Source: Megalopta genalis
Lineage: Eukaryota > Arthropoda > Insecta > Hymenoptera > Halictidae
DNA length: 64,000 bases
Reading direction: 5' to 3'
Assembly: GCF_051020955.1 (NCBI RefSeq)
Contig: NC_135027.1
Coordinates: 8,844,532 to 8,908,531 of the forward strand
This document shows positions 38,579-49,000 of the stretch, piece after piece. Made by a program: the position numbers and the translations under genes. The notes beneath the pieces are model-generated. The model searched no databases and was not told where the DNA came from. It worked only from the letters and a program-made list of their open reading frames with translations. The stretch's first letter is position 1. Each line of letters begins with the position of its first letter.

Positions 38579-39889
38579 ATGGCCACAGAAAGCTCACAGC
38601 ACGTCAAGATTCTACGTCAAAAGAGAGGCGGCATCAAAACGCAACTGACACTGTTCGAAAAGTACCTACGAACGTATCAGGATGCTCCCAACCACACCGC
38701 TTTAACCTGCAGGCTACAGCGCCTAAAGGAGGTCTACGGGGCGTACGACGACATCCAAGCCGAGTTGGAAGTCCTTCAAGAAAGCGTAGACCAAGAGGAA
38801 GAACGCAGCACCATGGAAGAACGATACATGGAAGCAGTCATTCAAGCCGAAATACTGCTATCAACAGCCACCAACACTGTTGATCAACGAGACTCTCCAG
38901 TCTCCACGCAAGGATCTGGACCATTCGTCAAGCTGCCCAAGGCAGACCTGCCACGCTTCGACAGAAGATTCGAAGAATGGTTGTCATTCAAGGACAAATT
39001 CTTCTCCATGATTGACAGTCAGGAGAGCCTGTCGAATGTACAAAAATTGCAATATTTGCAATCAGCAGTATCTGGTGAAGCGGCCAGGGTCATCGGAGCA
39101 ATGGCAACCACTGGGCCCAACTACACACAAGCATGGCGACTGTTAGAAGAAACGTATGCCAACGAACGACTAATCGTCACGCGGCATGTGGATCTTCTAG
39201 TGCAAACAGCGCCTGTAGCCAAGGAAACTGCTGCTACCTTGAGAGAATTCGTGAACCACGTGCAACAACATCTTCGGTCCCTCAAAACTCTCGAGGTTCC
39301 AGTAGAGCATTGGGACACTCTCCTGCTGTCCATATTGTTGCCCAAGCTCACGCAACAAATCAGGCTAACTTTCGATCACACCCTCAAGGACAACGAGCTG
39401 CCGAAAATCGAAGGGTTGATGAAGTTCCTCACACAACGAGCGAGAAGCCTGGAGACGACATCAGTCGCCTCGGATCCAGCGTTGACTGCTTCACCAACGA
39501 AGAAGAAGCCAACTTCACCGACCTCATCAAGACGACAATTTCCTAAGCCAAGAAATTCTTCGCCAAACAAGCCATCCAAAGTGTTCGCAACAAACACCAA
39601 AAGCTTCAAAACCGAGTGTTCCTACTGCAAACGCAGCGGGCACTATATCAGCCGATGCGAAGGTTTCCACGCCCTTCCAGTGAACCAGCGCATCCAGTCG
39701 GTGAAGCGGGCATCTTTGTGCTCCAACTGCTTACGCCAGGGGCACACGTCTGAGCAGTGCAACGCGTCAGGCTGCCGAATTTGTGATGAAAATCACAACA
39801 CGCTACTGCACGTTCCACGAACTCCAAGAGGTTCACCATCTCGAAGGCCGACGGACAACGCACGTGAAGCCTCGACCAGTCCGGCATGA
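38579..39889 (+). CDS. gag: Gag-like nucleocapsid polyprotein of BEL/Pao element
   Basis: The protein has 436 residues and should form the virus-like particle and package element RNA in the cytoplasm. The N-terminal third is charged and probably helical (coiled-coil-like, about residues 5-90). Residues about 115-290 match the DUF1759-type region of BEL gag proteins, starting with LPRFDRRFEEWLSFKDKF. A basic, Ser/Pro-rich linker (about 300-340) leads to three zinc knuckles. The first, near 347, is CX2CX4HX4C (CSYCKRSGHYISRC). The second, near 381, is also CX2CX4HX4C (CSNCLRQGHTSEQC). The third, near 399, is the CX2CX3HX4H form common in BEL elements. The ATG at 38579 has G at -3 and G at +4, a good start context, and is the first ATG after the primer site. 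The frame ends in TGA (39887-39889), and pol continues in the same frame after it. Confidence 0.93.
   Translation: MATESSQHVKILRQKRGGIKTQLTLFEKYLRTYQDAPNHTALTCRLQRLKEVYGAYDDIQAELEVLQESVDQEEERSTMEERYMEAVIQAEILLSTATNTVDQRDSPVSTQGSGPFVKLPKADLPRFDRRFEEWLSFKDKFFSMIDSQESLSNVQKLQYLQSAVSGEAARVIGAMATTGPNYTQAWRLLEETYANERLIVTRHVDLLVQTAPVAKETAATLREFVNHVQQHLRSLKTLEVPVEHWDTLLLSILLPKLTQQIRLTFDHTLKDNELPKIEGLMKFLTQRARSLETTSVASDPALTASPTKKKPTSPTSSRRQFPKPRNSSPNKPSKVFATNTKSFKTECSYCKRSGHYISRCEGFHALPVNQRIQSVKRASLCSNCLRQGHTSEQCNASGCRICDENHNTLLHVPRTPRGSPSRRPTDNAREASTSPA
39887..39889 (+). other. Single in-frame TGA between gag and pol
   Basis: Gag (38579) and pol (39950) are in the same reading frame. The 20 codons between this TGA and the pol ATG contain no stop. 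Many BEL/Pao elements encode gag and pol as one continuous frame. Here one TGA, followed by C, is the only interruption. It is either a point mutation that disables this copy or a stop that is read through to limit pol output. The sequence of one copy cannot decide. Confidence 0.9.
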
Positions 39890-39949
39890 CCAGCGTCCGA
39901 GATCCATGGATGCACTGCTCTCTCCGCTCAGTCAGCATCCAACCAGCTG

Positions 39950-42900
39950 ATGACCACCGCAATACTACAAATCTATGACAACCTCAACCAGTTAACAAGA
40001 TGCAGAACGCTGTTGGACACGTGTTCAACGGCAAACTTCATCACGGAACGGCTGGCGTCAAGGCTCCAGCTACGCAAGAAGAAATGCTCAACGTCCATTA
40101 CAATATTAAACCAACTAACGACGTCGAGTATTTCCTCACTCACGGCAACGATCCGATCGAAGTCCGGCGGATTCGAGAAAACGCTGGAATTTCTCGTTAT
40201 CCCCCACATCTCGGAGACGGAGCCACAACAACACATCGACCGGAGCTCTATCCAGATACCAGCAAATCTCCAACTTGCTGATCCAGAATTCCACAAGCCA
40301 GCTCCAGTCGACATGCTACTGGGGACTGGCATAACACTTTCGCTGCTCAGCGTCGGGCAAATCGACCTTTCACCTCGCAATGGACCTGAGCTTTTTCTGC
40401 AAAAGACCCAATTAGGGTGGGTAATTGGTGGCAGTGTTAGTTCTACAACAAGCCGAGAACAACAACGACCAACGCCTTCCTCCATCAAATCCACGCAGCA
40501 GAAAAGGAATACAGTTCCACAAGTCACCGACGAGTCAGCATCTCCAACGAGCAGAGAGGCAGACGATTTGCCAAACGATGCCACGCAGCCGACCAAGGGA
40601 GTGCAGTCTTCAGCGAACCAAGACAAACCCCCCAAGCGGACTTGTCACGTCACTCAACTTGAGTTCGACGTAAGGAGATTCTGGGAGATCGAAGAAGGAC
40701 CATCTACGCGTCATCTCTCCTCAGAAGAACTGGCCTGCGAGGAGCATTTTCAGCGCAACGTGCAACGGGATGACACCGGCCGATATATCGTCGCACTACC
40801 ATTCAAAAGGGATCCAGCTTGTCTCGGACATTCCCATAACAGAGCTCTTAAACGTTTCAACTCACTGCAACGACGATTCAAACGAGATCCAGCCTTCAAA
40901 AATCAATATACCACAGTCATGCAAGAGTATCTGGATCTCGGTCACATGTCCGAAGACACTGACCCAAACAACAACCATGGGTTTTTCCTGCCTCATCATG
41001 CAGTCGTGAAGGAAACCAGCATGACTACCAAACTTCGTGTAGTCTTCGACGGTTCGGCAAAAACCGACACAGGGGTTTCTCTCAATGAAACTCTCATGGT
41101 CGGACCAACCATTCAGGAGGATCTTTTCTCGCATATTCTTCGGTTTCGACTTCACAATTACGTCCTTACCGGAGATATCGAGAAAATGTATCGGCAGTTC
41201 CTTCTACGCGAGGAAGACAGGAAATTTCAACGGGTCATCTGGACCAATCCAAGAGGCGAAGTGAAAACCTTCAAACTCAACACCGTCACCTTCGGTTTAT
41301 CTCCGGCTCCATTTCTAGCCACACGATGTCTTCAACAACTTGCCGAAGACGAAGGACATCGATTCAAGTATGCGGGACACATCGTGAGACGCGACTTGTA
41401 CGTTGACGACCTGTTGACCGGAGCAGCCACCGTAGAAGAGACCATCAGCATCCGGGACGAAGTTATCGACTTGTTGCATCACGCAGGTCTTAACATTCGT
41501 CAATGGGCATCAAACTGTCCCACCATCCTTCAAGGACTTCCGGAAGGCAGTGTCAACGTCAAGCTCGAAGCCCACGATGACAAAACATTGAAGACTCTCG
41601 GCGTGGCATGGAATTCCCTCGAAGATTCCATAGTCTACTCAGTGACACCGATCGCTGTCGATACGAGAGTCACCAAGAGGACGATTCTCTCTAACATTGC
41701 CAAAATTTTTGATCCACTGGGATTACTTGGTTCAGTTATCATCACTGCCAAGCTGATCATGCAAAAATTGTGGCAAATCAAATTGGATTGGGATGAATCC
41801 GTTCCTCACAACATACATTCCACGTGGGTAAATTATTGCTCACAACTCAACCTATTGAACAACATGGCCTTCCCACGACCAATTCTTCTGTCGGACGTCG
41901 CAGCCACTCAACTCCATGGATTTTGCGACGCCAGCGAGATTGGCTATGGAGCGTGCATTTATCTGCGATCCAGCAATGCCAACGGCCAAATTCAATCCAG
42001 ATTGTTGTGTGCAAAATCTCGTGTAGCTCCTCTCAAGTCAGTCACCTTACCACGCCTCGAGCTCTGCGGCGCACAATTATTGGTCAAATTGTATGCCACC
42101 GTTCTTAATTCAATTCACGTGAGAATTGACCAAACCATATTCTGGACCGATTCAACCATCACCCTCCATTGGATCAACTCTTCCCCACACTTGCTGAAAG
42201 CATTTGTAGCGAATCGAGTTTCCGATATCCAAACGAAGACATCGAGCAATATGTGGAGACACGTGCTGTCTAAGGACAATCCTGCCGATGCTTTATCACG
42301 CGGTCAACTGCCCGTTGAGTTTATCCAAAACTCCGTTTGGAAACACGGTCCAAGTTGGCTATCGCAAGACGAATCTTTCTGGCCTCAGCTCAAACTCCCT
42401 TCCTTGGACATGCTACCGGAAATCAGAAGCAAAACATGTCTACTCACAACGACAGCAGCTTCGTGTGAGATACTGCAGCGGTATTCATCGATCACCAAAT
42501 TGCAACGAATCGTTGCATACTGCCTTCGATTCAAACCGGACAACCGCTTCAAGGGACCTGTGTCAGCCGAGGAATTGAACACTGCCAACAAAACCATACT
42601 CCGTTTGACACAACGAGAATGCTTCGCCGAAGAGATGCAAGATTTATCTCAAGGTCGCAGGGTTCACCGCAAGAGCAAACTCAACACGCTCGACCCATTC
42701 CTCGATCGAGACGGCGTCATCCGAGTGGGAGGACGTTTGAAGCATGCAGACATCCCATATTCCCAACAACATCCGATCGTGCTTCCCAAATCGCACCATT
42801 TGACAACGCTCATTTTGCGAAACGAACATTTACGCAGCATGCACGCTGGTGTCCAAGCCACGCTGTACAGTACCCGACAACGATACTGGCCCCTCGATGG

Positions 42901-43948
42901 CAGAAACCAAACAAGGAAGGTCATCCGCCAGTGTATCAAATGCTTCCGTGCAAATCCACCAAACACAGAATGCATGATGGGAGATCTGCCAAAAGCTCGC
43001 GTCAACGAAGATCGACCATTCAACAACGTCGGGGTCGACTACTGCGGTCCTTTCTTCGTCAAGGAGAAGAAGTTCCGTAACAGAAACCGAATCAAGGTCT
43101 ACGTCGCTGTCTTTGTATGCCTCGCTGTGATGGCAGTACACCTGGAGCTAGTCAGCGACATGACCACCGATGGCTTCCTGGCAGCCTTACGTCGATTCAC
43201 TGCTCGACGAGGGAAATGTCACGCCATCTATTCCGATAACGGAACGAATTTCGTTGGAGCAAATAGAGAGCTCAAAGAAATTCATCAACTGCTGAGTTCA
43301 CAGGATCATCAACGCAAAGTGGATGCCTACTTGACCAACGAAGGGATCAACTGGCATTTCATTCCACCAAGGTCACCAAACTTCGGAGGTTTATGGGAAG
43401 CGGCAGTGAAGTCGTTCAAACACCACATGAGACGAGTGATAGCCAACGAATTGCTGACTTTCGAAGAACTCAACACCTTCATCATCGAAATCGAAGCAAT
43501 TCTCAACTCAAGGCCTCTCACTCCATTGTCTTCGGATCCGAACGATCTTTGTGCTCTAACTCCAGGACATTTCTTAATCGGCAGCGCACTCAACACATTA
43601 CCGGAGGTCGACTTCACAACCACTCCATCGAACAAACTCTCCATCTGGCAACATCTCCAGAAACTCAAGCGTGATTTTTGGGCGAGATGGTATAAGGAAT
43701 ACCTCAATGAGCTAAACATTCGCCACAAGTGGACCAGCGGCAGCCATGACATCAAGACGGGAACGCTCGTTCTCGTTAAAGAGGACAACCTACCACCCAT
43801 GCAGTGGGCCCTCGGACGGGTTCTCGAAGTCCACCCTGGTACAGACGGCATCATCCGAGCAGTCACCATCCAAACCGTGCAAGGCAATATTAAACGAAAC
43901 ATCAGACAACTTGCACCGTTACCAACTGATGTAGGCCGCGAATTGTAA
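39950..43948 (+). CDS. pol: Pol polyprotein: protease, RT, RNase H, integrase (BEL/Pao)
   Basis: The frame has 1,332 residues and no internal stop. Protease: LLDTCSTANFI with Asp23; the usual Gly two residues after Asp is Cys. RT: Asp409 in TGDIEKMY and the catalytic YVDD at 484-487. RNase H of the Pao type: Asp660 (FCDASE), Glu704 (LPRLELCGA), Asp734 (WTDST) and Asp780 (NPADALSR). Integrase: zinc site HX4HX29CX2C (His960, His965, Cys995, Cys998), then a catalytic Asp1030 (GVDYCGP), Asp1096 (SDNGTN), Glu1150 (GGLWEAAVK) triad. The Asp-Glu gap of 53 residues is long, as is usual for this superfamily. Residues about 1235-1328 fit DUF5641. All catalytic residues are present. The ATG at 39950 is only the first Met after the gag TGA; pol may be made as a gag fusion. 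The frame ends 30 bp before the 3' LTR, leaving no room for env. Confidence 0.95.
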   Translation: MTTAILQIYDNLNQLTRCRTLLDTCSTANFITERLASRLQLRKKKCSTSITILNQLTTSSISSLTATIRSKSGGFEKTLEFLVIPHISETEPQQHIDRSSIQIPANLQLADPEFHKPAPVDMLLGTGITLSLLSVGQIDLSPRNGPELFLQKTQLGWVIGGSVSSTTSREQQRPTPSSIKSTQQKRNTVPQVTDESASPTSREADDLPNDATQPTKGVQSSANQDKPPKRTCHVTQLEFDVRRFWEIEEGPSTRHLSSEELACEEHFQRNVQRDDTGRYIVALPFKRDPACLGHSHNRALKRFNSLQRRFKRDPAFKNQYTTVMQEYLDLGHMSEDTDPNNNHGFFLPHHAVVKETSMTTKLRVVFDGSAKTDTGVSLNETLMVGPTIQEDLFSHILRFRLHNYVLTGDIEKMYRQFLLREEDRKFQRVIWTNPRGEVKTFKLNTVTFGLSPAPFLATRCLQQLAEDEGHRFKYAGHIVRRDLYVDDLLTGAATVEETISIRDEVIDLLHHAGLNIRQWASNCPTILQGLPEGSVNVKLEAHDDKTLKTLGVAWNSLEDSIVYSVTPIAVDTRVTKRTILSNIAKIFDPLGLLGSVIITAKLIMQKLWQIKLDWDESVPHNIHSTWVNYCSQLNLLNNMAFPRPILLSDVAATQLHGFCDASEIGYGACIYLRSSNANGQIQSRLLCAKSRVAPLKSVTLPRLELCGAQLLVKLYATVLNSIHVRIDQTIFWTDSTITLHWINSSPHLLKAFVANRVSDIQTKTSSNMWRHVLSKDNPADALSRGQLPVEFIQNSVWKHGPSWLSQDESFWPQLKLPSLDMLPEIRSKTCLLTTTAASCEILQRYSSITKLQRIVAYCLRFKPDNRFKGPVSAEELNTANKTILRLTQRECFAEEMQDLSQGRRVHRKSKLNTLDPFLDRDGVIRVGGRLKHADIPYSQQHPIVLPKSHHLTTLILRNEHLRSMHAGVQATLYSTRQRYWPLDGRNQTRKVIRQCIKCFRANPPNTECMMGDLPKARVNEDRPFNNVGVDYCGPFFVKEKKFRNRNRIKVYVAVFVCLAVMAVHLELVSDMTTDGFLAALRRFTARRGKCHAIYSDNGTNFVGANRELKEIHQLLSSQDHQRKVDAYLTNEGINWHFIPPRSPNFGGLWEAAVKSFKHHMRRVIANELLTFEELNTFIIEIEAILNSRPLTPLSSDPNDLCALTPGHFLIGSALNTLPEVDFTTTPSNKLSIWQHLQKLKRDFWARWYKEYLNELNIRHKWTSGSHDIKTGTLVLVKEDNLPPMQWALGRVLEVHPGTDGIIRAVTIQTVQGNIKRNIRQLAPLPTDVGREL

Positions 43949-43968
43949 TTGATCGGTACCCTCTCAAC

Positions 43969-43976
43969 GGGGGGAG
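43969..43976 (+). promoter_or_regulatory. Polypurine tract
   Basis: GGGGGGAG lies two bases before the TG of the 3' LTR. This is where the RNase H-resistant plus-strand primer is expected in LTR elements. The tract is short but in the right place. Confidence 0.8.
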
Positions 43977-43978
43977 CA

Positions 43979-44675
43979 TGTTCCGTCTTGCAACGGAATT
44001 TTCCAGCCGTGTCCGCCCGACTTTCTCCTGGACGGACTACCTTTCTTCAATCCCTAAAAAACAGTTTGTTTACCGGGAACCTTCGGTGCAGCGTGGCAAA
44101 TTGACGGTCCTTCAACGTGCAGTTGACAAAAGTCACGTTCGTTGGGCCTCCAATTTCGTGGAGCCTTCGCCTGCAGTTTCCAATTCCTTCGACCCGTCTC
44201 CTTTCCGGCAATAGAGTAATTTCTGCAATTTCGGATAACGCACACTTCATCGGCAACATTTCCTTAATTTATGACAGGGTCGCCAGCACGCATCCCTTCG
44301 GTCGCCTTTTCCGGGATTTCTTACTACCTGACACTGGGTACGACCGGGACTCCTAAGGTCCCTTTCCACCTCGCGATCAACCAATGATCTTCAAGTTTTC
44401 TCTCGGCGAGAAACATATAAAAACGAGAACTCTTGACCACCTCAAACAGTCCTTTTTTCACTCCTGCGTAACCTCGTCCATATCGTTCAACATCGCTCGT
44501 CACTCCAGTCTACGTCTCATTTCACGAACGACTAAGTAAAATAGTTGTTCATTTTTAAGTAAACGGACAACGATATCGTCCTATTCCGTCGCAAAGCGTA
44601 GTCGGCCTTACAACCCGATAGATAGTTAATATCGCGGAATAACGATATCAGGTGCTCACACGACGCACCTCTACA
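43979..44675 (+). repeat. 3' long terminal repeat (697 bp)
   Basis: It is identical to the 5' LTR except for six substitutions at 44103, 44263, 44368, 44530, 44558 and 44655. It keeps the CCAAT and TATAAAA (44416-44422), so it could promote transcription rightward into the satellite. No canonical AATAAA is seen; AGTAAA at about 44535-44540 is a weak candidate poly(A) signal. Confidence 0.96.
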
Positions 44676-44680
44676 CAAGT
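44676..44680. repeat. Target-site duplication, right copy (CAAGT)
   Basis: This matches 37773-37777. Removing the element and one CAAGT restores a normal f-type monomer in register. Confidence 0.93.
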
Positions 44681-45060
44681 ATTTGAAGCTAAATCATTTG
44701 TTTCGCATGGATTTGAAGCTCACCATTCTACTTTGCGTTGCTTTGAAGATAAATAATGTGTTTCGCATGGATTTGAAGCTAACTCGCTTGTTTCACTTCC
44801 AGTTGACGCTAAATCATTTATATCGCAAGTATTTGAAGCTAAATCATTTGTTTCGCATGGATTTGAAGATAAACCCTCTACTCCGCATTGATTTGAAGCT
44901 AAATCACGTGGTTCGCATGGATTTGAAGCTAAATCATTTGTTTCGCATGGATTTGAAGCTAAACCTTCTACTCCGCATTGATTTGAAGTTAAATCATGTG
45001 TTTCGCATGGGTTAGAAGCTAACTCGCTTGTTTCGCTTCCAGTTGAAGCTAAATCATTTA

Positions 45061-45510
45061 TATCGCAAGTGTTTGAAGCTAAATCATTTGTTTCGCATGG
45101 ATTTGAAGCTAAAGCTTCTACCTCGCACTGATTTGAAGCTTTGTCATGTGTTTCGTGTGGATTTGAAACTAACTCGATTGTTTCGCATGCAGTTGAAGCT
45201 AAATCATTTATATCGCAAGTATTTGAAGCTAAATCATTTGTTTCGCATGGATTTGAAGCTAAACCTTCTACTTCGCAATGCATGGAAGATAAATCATGTG
45301 TTTCGCGTGGATTTGAAGCTAACTCGTTTGTTTCGCTTCCAGTTGAAGCTAAATCATTTATATCGCAAGTATTTGAAGCAAAATCATTTGTTTCTCTTGG
45401 ATTTGAAGCTAAACCTTCTCCTTCGCATTGATTTGAAGCTAAATCATGTGTTTCGAATATATGTGAAGCTAACTCGTTTGTTTCGCATGTATTTGAAGCT
45501 ATATCGTTTA
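45061..45510. repeat. Exemplar of the 150-bp secondary unit (three consecutive copies)
   Basis: Three successive 150-bp units (45061-45210, 45211-45360, 45361-45510) each contain five 30-bp monomers in the same f-b-c-d-e order. Each unit starts at the TATCGCAAGT of an f-type monomer. This five-monomer cycle is the commonest arrangement in the window. Extra or missing monomers make other spacings (90, 120, 180 or 240 bp) at many places, especially in the first 3 kb. Confidence 0.85.
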
Positions 45511-46086
45511 TATCGCAAGTATTTGAAGCTAAATCATTTGTTTCGCATGGATTAGAAGCTAACTCGCTTGTTTCGCTTCCAGTTGAAGCTATATCATTTA
45601 TATCGCTAGTATTTGAAGTTAAATCACTTGCTTCGCATGGATTTGAAGATAAACCTTCTACTTCGTATTCCTTTGAAGACAAATCATGTGTTTCGCATGG
45701 ATTTGAAGCTAACTCGCTTGTTCCGCTTCCAGTTAAAGCTAAATCTTTTATATCGCAAGTATTTGAAAGTAAATCATTTGTTTCGCATGGATTTGAAGCT
45801 AAACCTTCTACTTCGCATTGCTTGGAAGATAAATCATGTGTTTCGCGTGGATTTGAATCTAACTCGATTGTTTCGCTTCCAGTTGAAGCTATATCATTTA
45901 TATCACAAGTATTTGATGCTAAATCATTTGTTTCTCATGGATTTGAAGCTAAACCTTCTACCTCGCACTGATTTGAAGCTTTGTCATGTGTTTCGCGTGG
46001 ATTTGAATCTAACTCGATTGTTTCGCATGCAGTTGAAGCTAAGTCATTTATATCGCAAGTATTTGAAGCTAAATCATTAGTTTCAC

Positions 46087-49000
46087 ATGGATTTGAAGCT
46101 AAATCTTCTACTTCGCATTGATTTGAAGCTAAATCATGTGTTTCGAATGAATATGAAGCTAACTCGTCTGTTTCGCATGCATTTGAAGCCACATCGTTTG
46201 TATCGCATGTACTTTAAGCTAAATCATTTGTTTCGCATGGATTTGAAGCTAACTCGCATGTTTCGCTTCCAGTTGGAGCTAAATCATTTTTTATCGCTAG
46301 TATTTGAAGCAGAATCATTTGTTTCGCATGGATTTGAAGCTAAACCTTCTACTTCGCATTGCTTGGAAGATAAATCATGTGTTTCACGTGGATTTGAAGC
46401 TAACTCGCTTGTTCCGCTTCCAGTTAAAGCTAAATCATTTACATCGCAAGTGTTTGAAGGTTAATCATTTGTTTCGCATGGATTTGAAGCTAAATCTTCT
46501 ACTTCGCATTGATTTGAAGCTAAATCATGTGTTTCGAATGACTGTGAAGCTAACTCGTTTGTTTCGCATGAATTTGAAGCTTTATCGTTTGTATCGTAAG
46601 TATTTGAAGGTAAATCATTTGTTTCGCATGGATTTGTAGCTAAAACTTCTACTCCGCATTGATTTAAATCTAAATCTCTTTTCTCGCATGGATTTGAATC
46701 TAACTTGTTTGTTTCGCATGCAGTTGAATCTAAATCATTTATATCGCAAGTATTTGAAGCAAAACCATTTGTTTCGCTTGGATTTGAAGCTAATTCTTCT
46801 ACTTCGCATTGATTTGATGCTAAATCATGTGTTTCGAGTGAATGTGAAACCAACTCGTTTGTTTCGCATGCATTTGAAGTTATATCGTTTATATCGCAAG
46901 AACTTGAAGCTAAATCATTTCTTTCGCATGGATTTGAAGCTAACTCGCATGTCTCGCTTCTAGTTGGAGCTAAGTCATTTATATCGCTAGTACTTGAAGC
47001 TAAATCATTTGTTTCGCATGGATTTGAAGCTAAACCTTCTACTTCGCATTGCTTGGAAGATAAATCATGTGTTTCGCGTGGATTTGAATCTAACTCGATT
47101 GATTCGCTTCCAGTTGAAGCTAAATCATTTATATCTCAAGTATTTGAAGCTAAATCATTTGTTTCGCATGGATTTGAAGCTCAATCTTCTACTTCGCATT
47201 GATTTCGAGCTAAATCGTGTGTTTCGAATGACTGTGAAGCTAACTCGTTTGTTTCGCTTTCAGTTGAAGCTAAATCATTTGTATCGCAAGTATTTGTATC
47301 TAAATCATTTGTTTCGCATGGATTTGAAGCTAAACCTTCTACTTCGCAATGCATGGAAGATAAATAATGTGTTTTGCGTGGATTTGAAGCTATCTCGTTT
47401 GTTTCGCATGCATTTGAAGCTATATCGTTTATATCGCAAGTACTTGAAGCTAAATCATTTGTTTCGCATGGATTTGAAGCTAATCCTTCTACTCCGCGTG
47501 TATTTGAAGTTAAATCATGTGTTTCTCATGGGTTAGAAGCTAACTCGCTTGTTTCGCTTCCAGTTGAACCTAAATCATTTATATCGCAAGTATTTGAAGC
47601 TAAATCATTTGTTTCGCATGGATTTGGAGCTAAACCTTCTTCTTCGCATTGATTTGAAGCTAAATCATGTGTTTCGAATGAATGTGAAGCTAACTCGTTT
47701 GTTTCGCATGCATTTGAAGCTATATCGTTTATATCGCAAGTATTTGAATCTAAATCATTTGTTTCGCATGGATTAGAATCTAACTCGCTTGTTTCGCTTC
47801 CAATTGAAGCTATATCATTTATATCGCCAGTATTTGAAGCTAAATCATTTGTTTCTCATGGATTTGAAGCTAAACCATCTACTTCGCATTGATTTGAAGT
47901 TAAATAATGTGTTTCGCATGGGTTAGAAGCTAACTCTCTTGTTTCGCTTCCAGTTCAAGCTAAATCATTTATATCGCAAGTATTTGAAGCTAAATCATTT
48001 GTTTTGCATGGATTTGAAGCTAAACCTTCTACCTCGCACTGATTTGAAGCTTTGTCCTGTGTTTTGTGTGGTTTTGACTCTAACTCGTTTGTTTCGCATG
48101 CAGTTGAATCTAAATCATTTATATCGCAAGTATTTGAAGCTAAATCTTTCTTTTCGCATGAATTAGAAGCTAATTCGCTTGTATCGCTTTCAGTTGGTGC
48201 TAAATCATTTATATCGCCAGTATTTGAAGGCAAATCATTTGTTTTGCATGGATTTGAAGCTACACCTTCTACTTCGCATTGATTTGAAGCTAAATCATGT
48301 GTTTCGAATGACTGTGAAGCTAAATCATTTGTGTCGCATGGATTTGAAGCTAAATCTTCTACTGCGCAATGCAAGGAAGATAAATCACGTGTTTCGCGTG
48401 GATTTGAAGCTAACTCGTTTGTTTCGCATGCAGTTGAATCTAAATCATTTATATCGCAAGTATTTGAAGCTAAATTATTTGTTTCGCTTAGATATGAAGC
48501 TAAACCTTCTACTTCGCATTGATTTGAAGCTAAATCATGTGTTTCGAATGAATGTAAAGCTAACTCGTTTGTTTCGCATGCATTTGAAGCTATATCGTTT
48601 ATATCGCAAGTATTTGATGCAAAATCATTTGTTTCGCTTGGATTTGAAGCTAAAACTTCTACTCGGCATTGATTTGAATCTAAATCTCTTTTCTCGCATG
48701 GATTTGAATCTAACTTGTTTGTTTCGCATGCAGTTCAATCTAAATCATTTATATCGCAAGTATTTGAAGCAAAACCATTTGTTTCGCTTGGATTTGAAGC
48801 TAATTCTTCTACTTCGCATTGATTTGATGCTAAATCATGTGTTTCGAGTGAATGTGAAGCCAACTCGTTTGTTTCGCATGCATTTGAAGTTATATCGTTT
48901 ATATCGCAAGTACTTGAAGCTAAATCATTTGTTTCGCATGGATTTGAAGCTAACTCGCATGTCTCGCTTCTAGTTGGAGCTAAGTCATTTATATCGCTAG

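Larger units (their letters stand above)
37778..44675 (+). mobile_element. BEL/Pao LTR retrotransposon, nearly intact
   Basis: The 6,898-bp element has two 697-bp LTRs (TG...CA ends), a 5-bp target duplication, a primer-binding site, gag, pol and a polypurine tract. The pol domain order, protease-RT-RNase H-integrase, together with the RT motif YVDD, the CX2CX3HX4H third knuckle in gag and the C-terminal DUF5641-like domain, places it in BEL/Pao rather than Ty1/copia (integrase before RT) or Ty3/gypsy. No third frame for an envelope lies after pol. Both LTRs have the same length, with six substitutions and no indels (about 0.9%), so the insertion is recent. The only visible defect is one TGA between gag and pol in the same frame. 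The element is visibly richer in G and C than the surrounding satellite. Confidence 0.96.

Noticed and set aside
38579..43948. Antisense and alternate-frame open stretches of 60-220 codons inside gag and pol
   Set aside because: They overlap well-supported gag and pol domains and have no recognisable motif; they are shadows.
43949..43978. Possible env gene, which would make the element retrovirus-like
   Set aside because: Only 30 bp lie between the pol stop and the 3' LTR.
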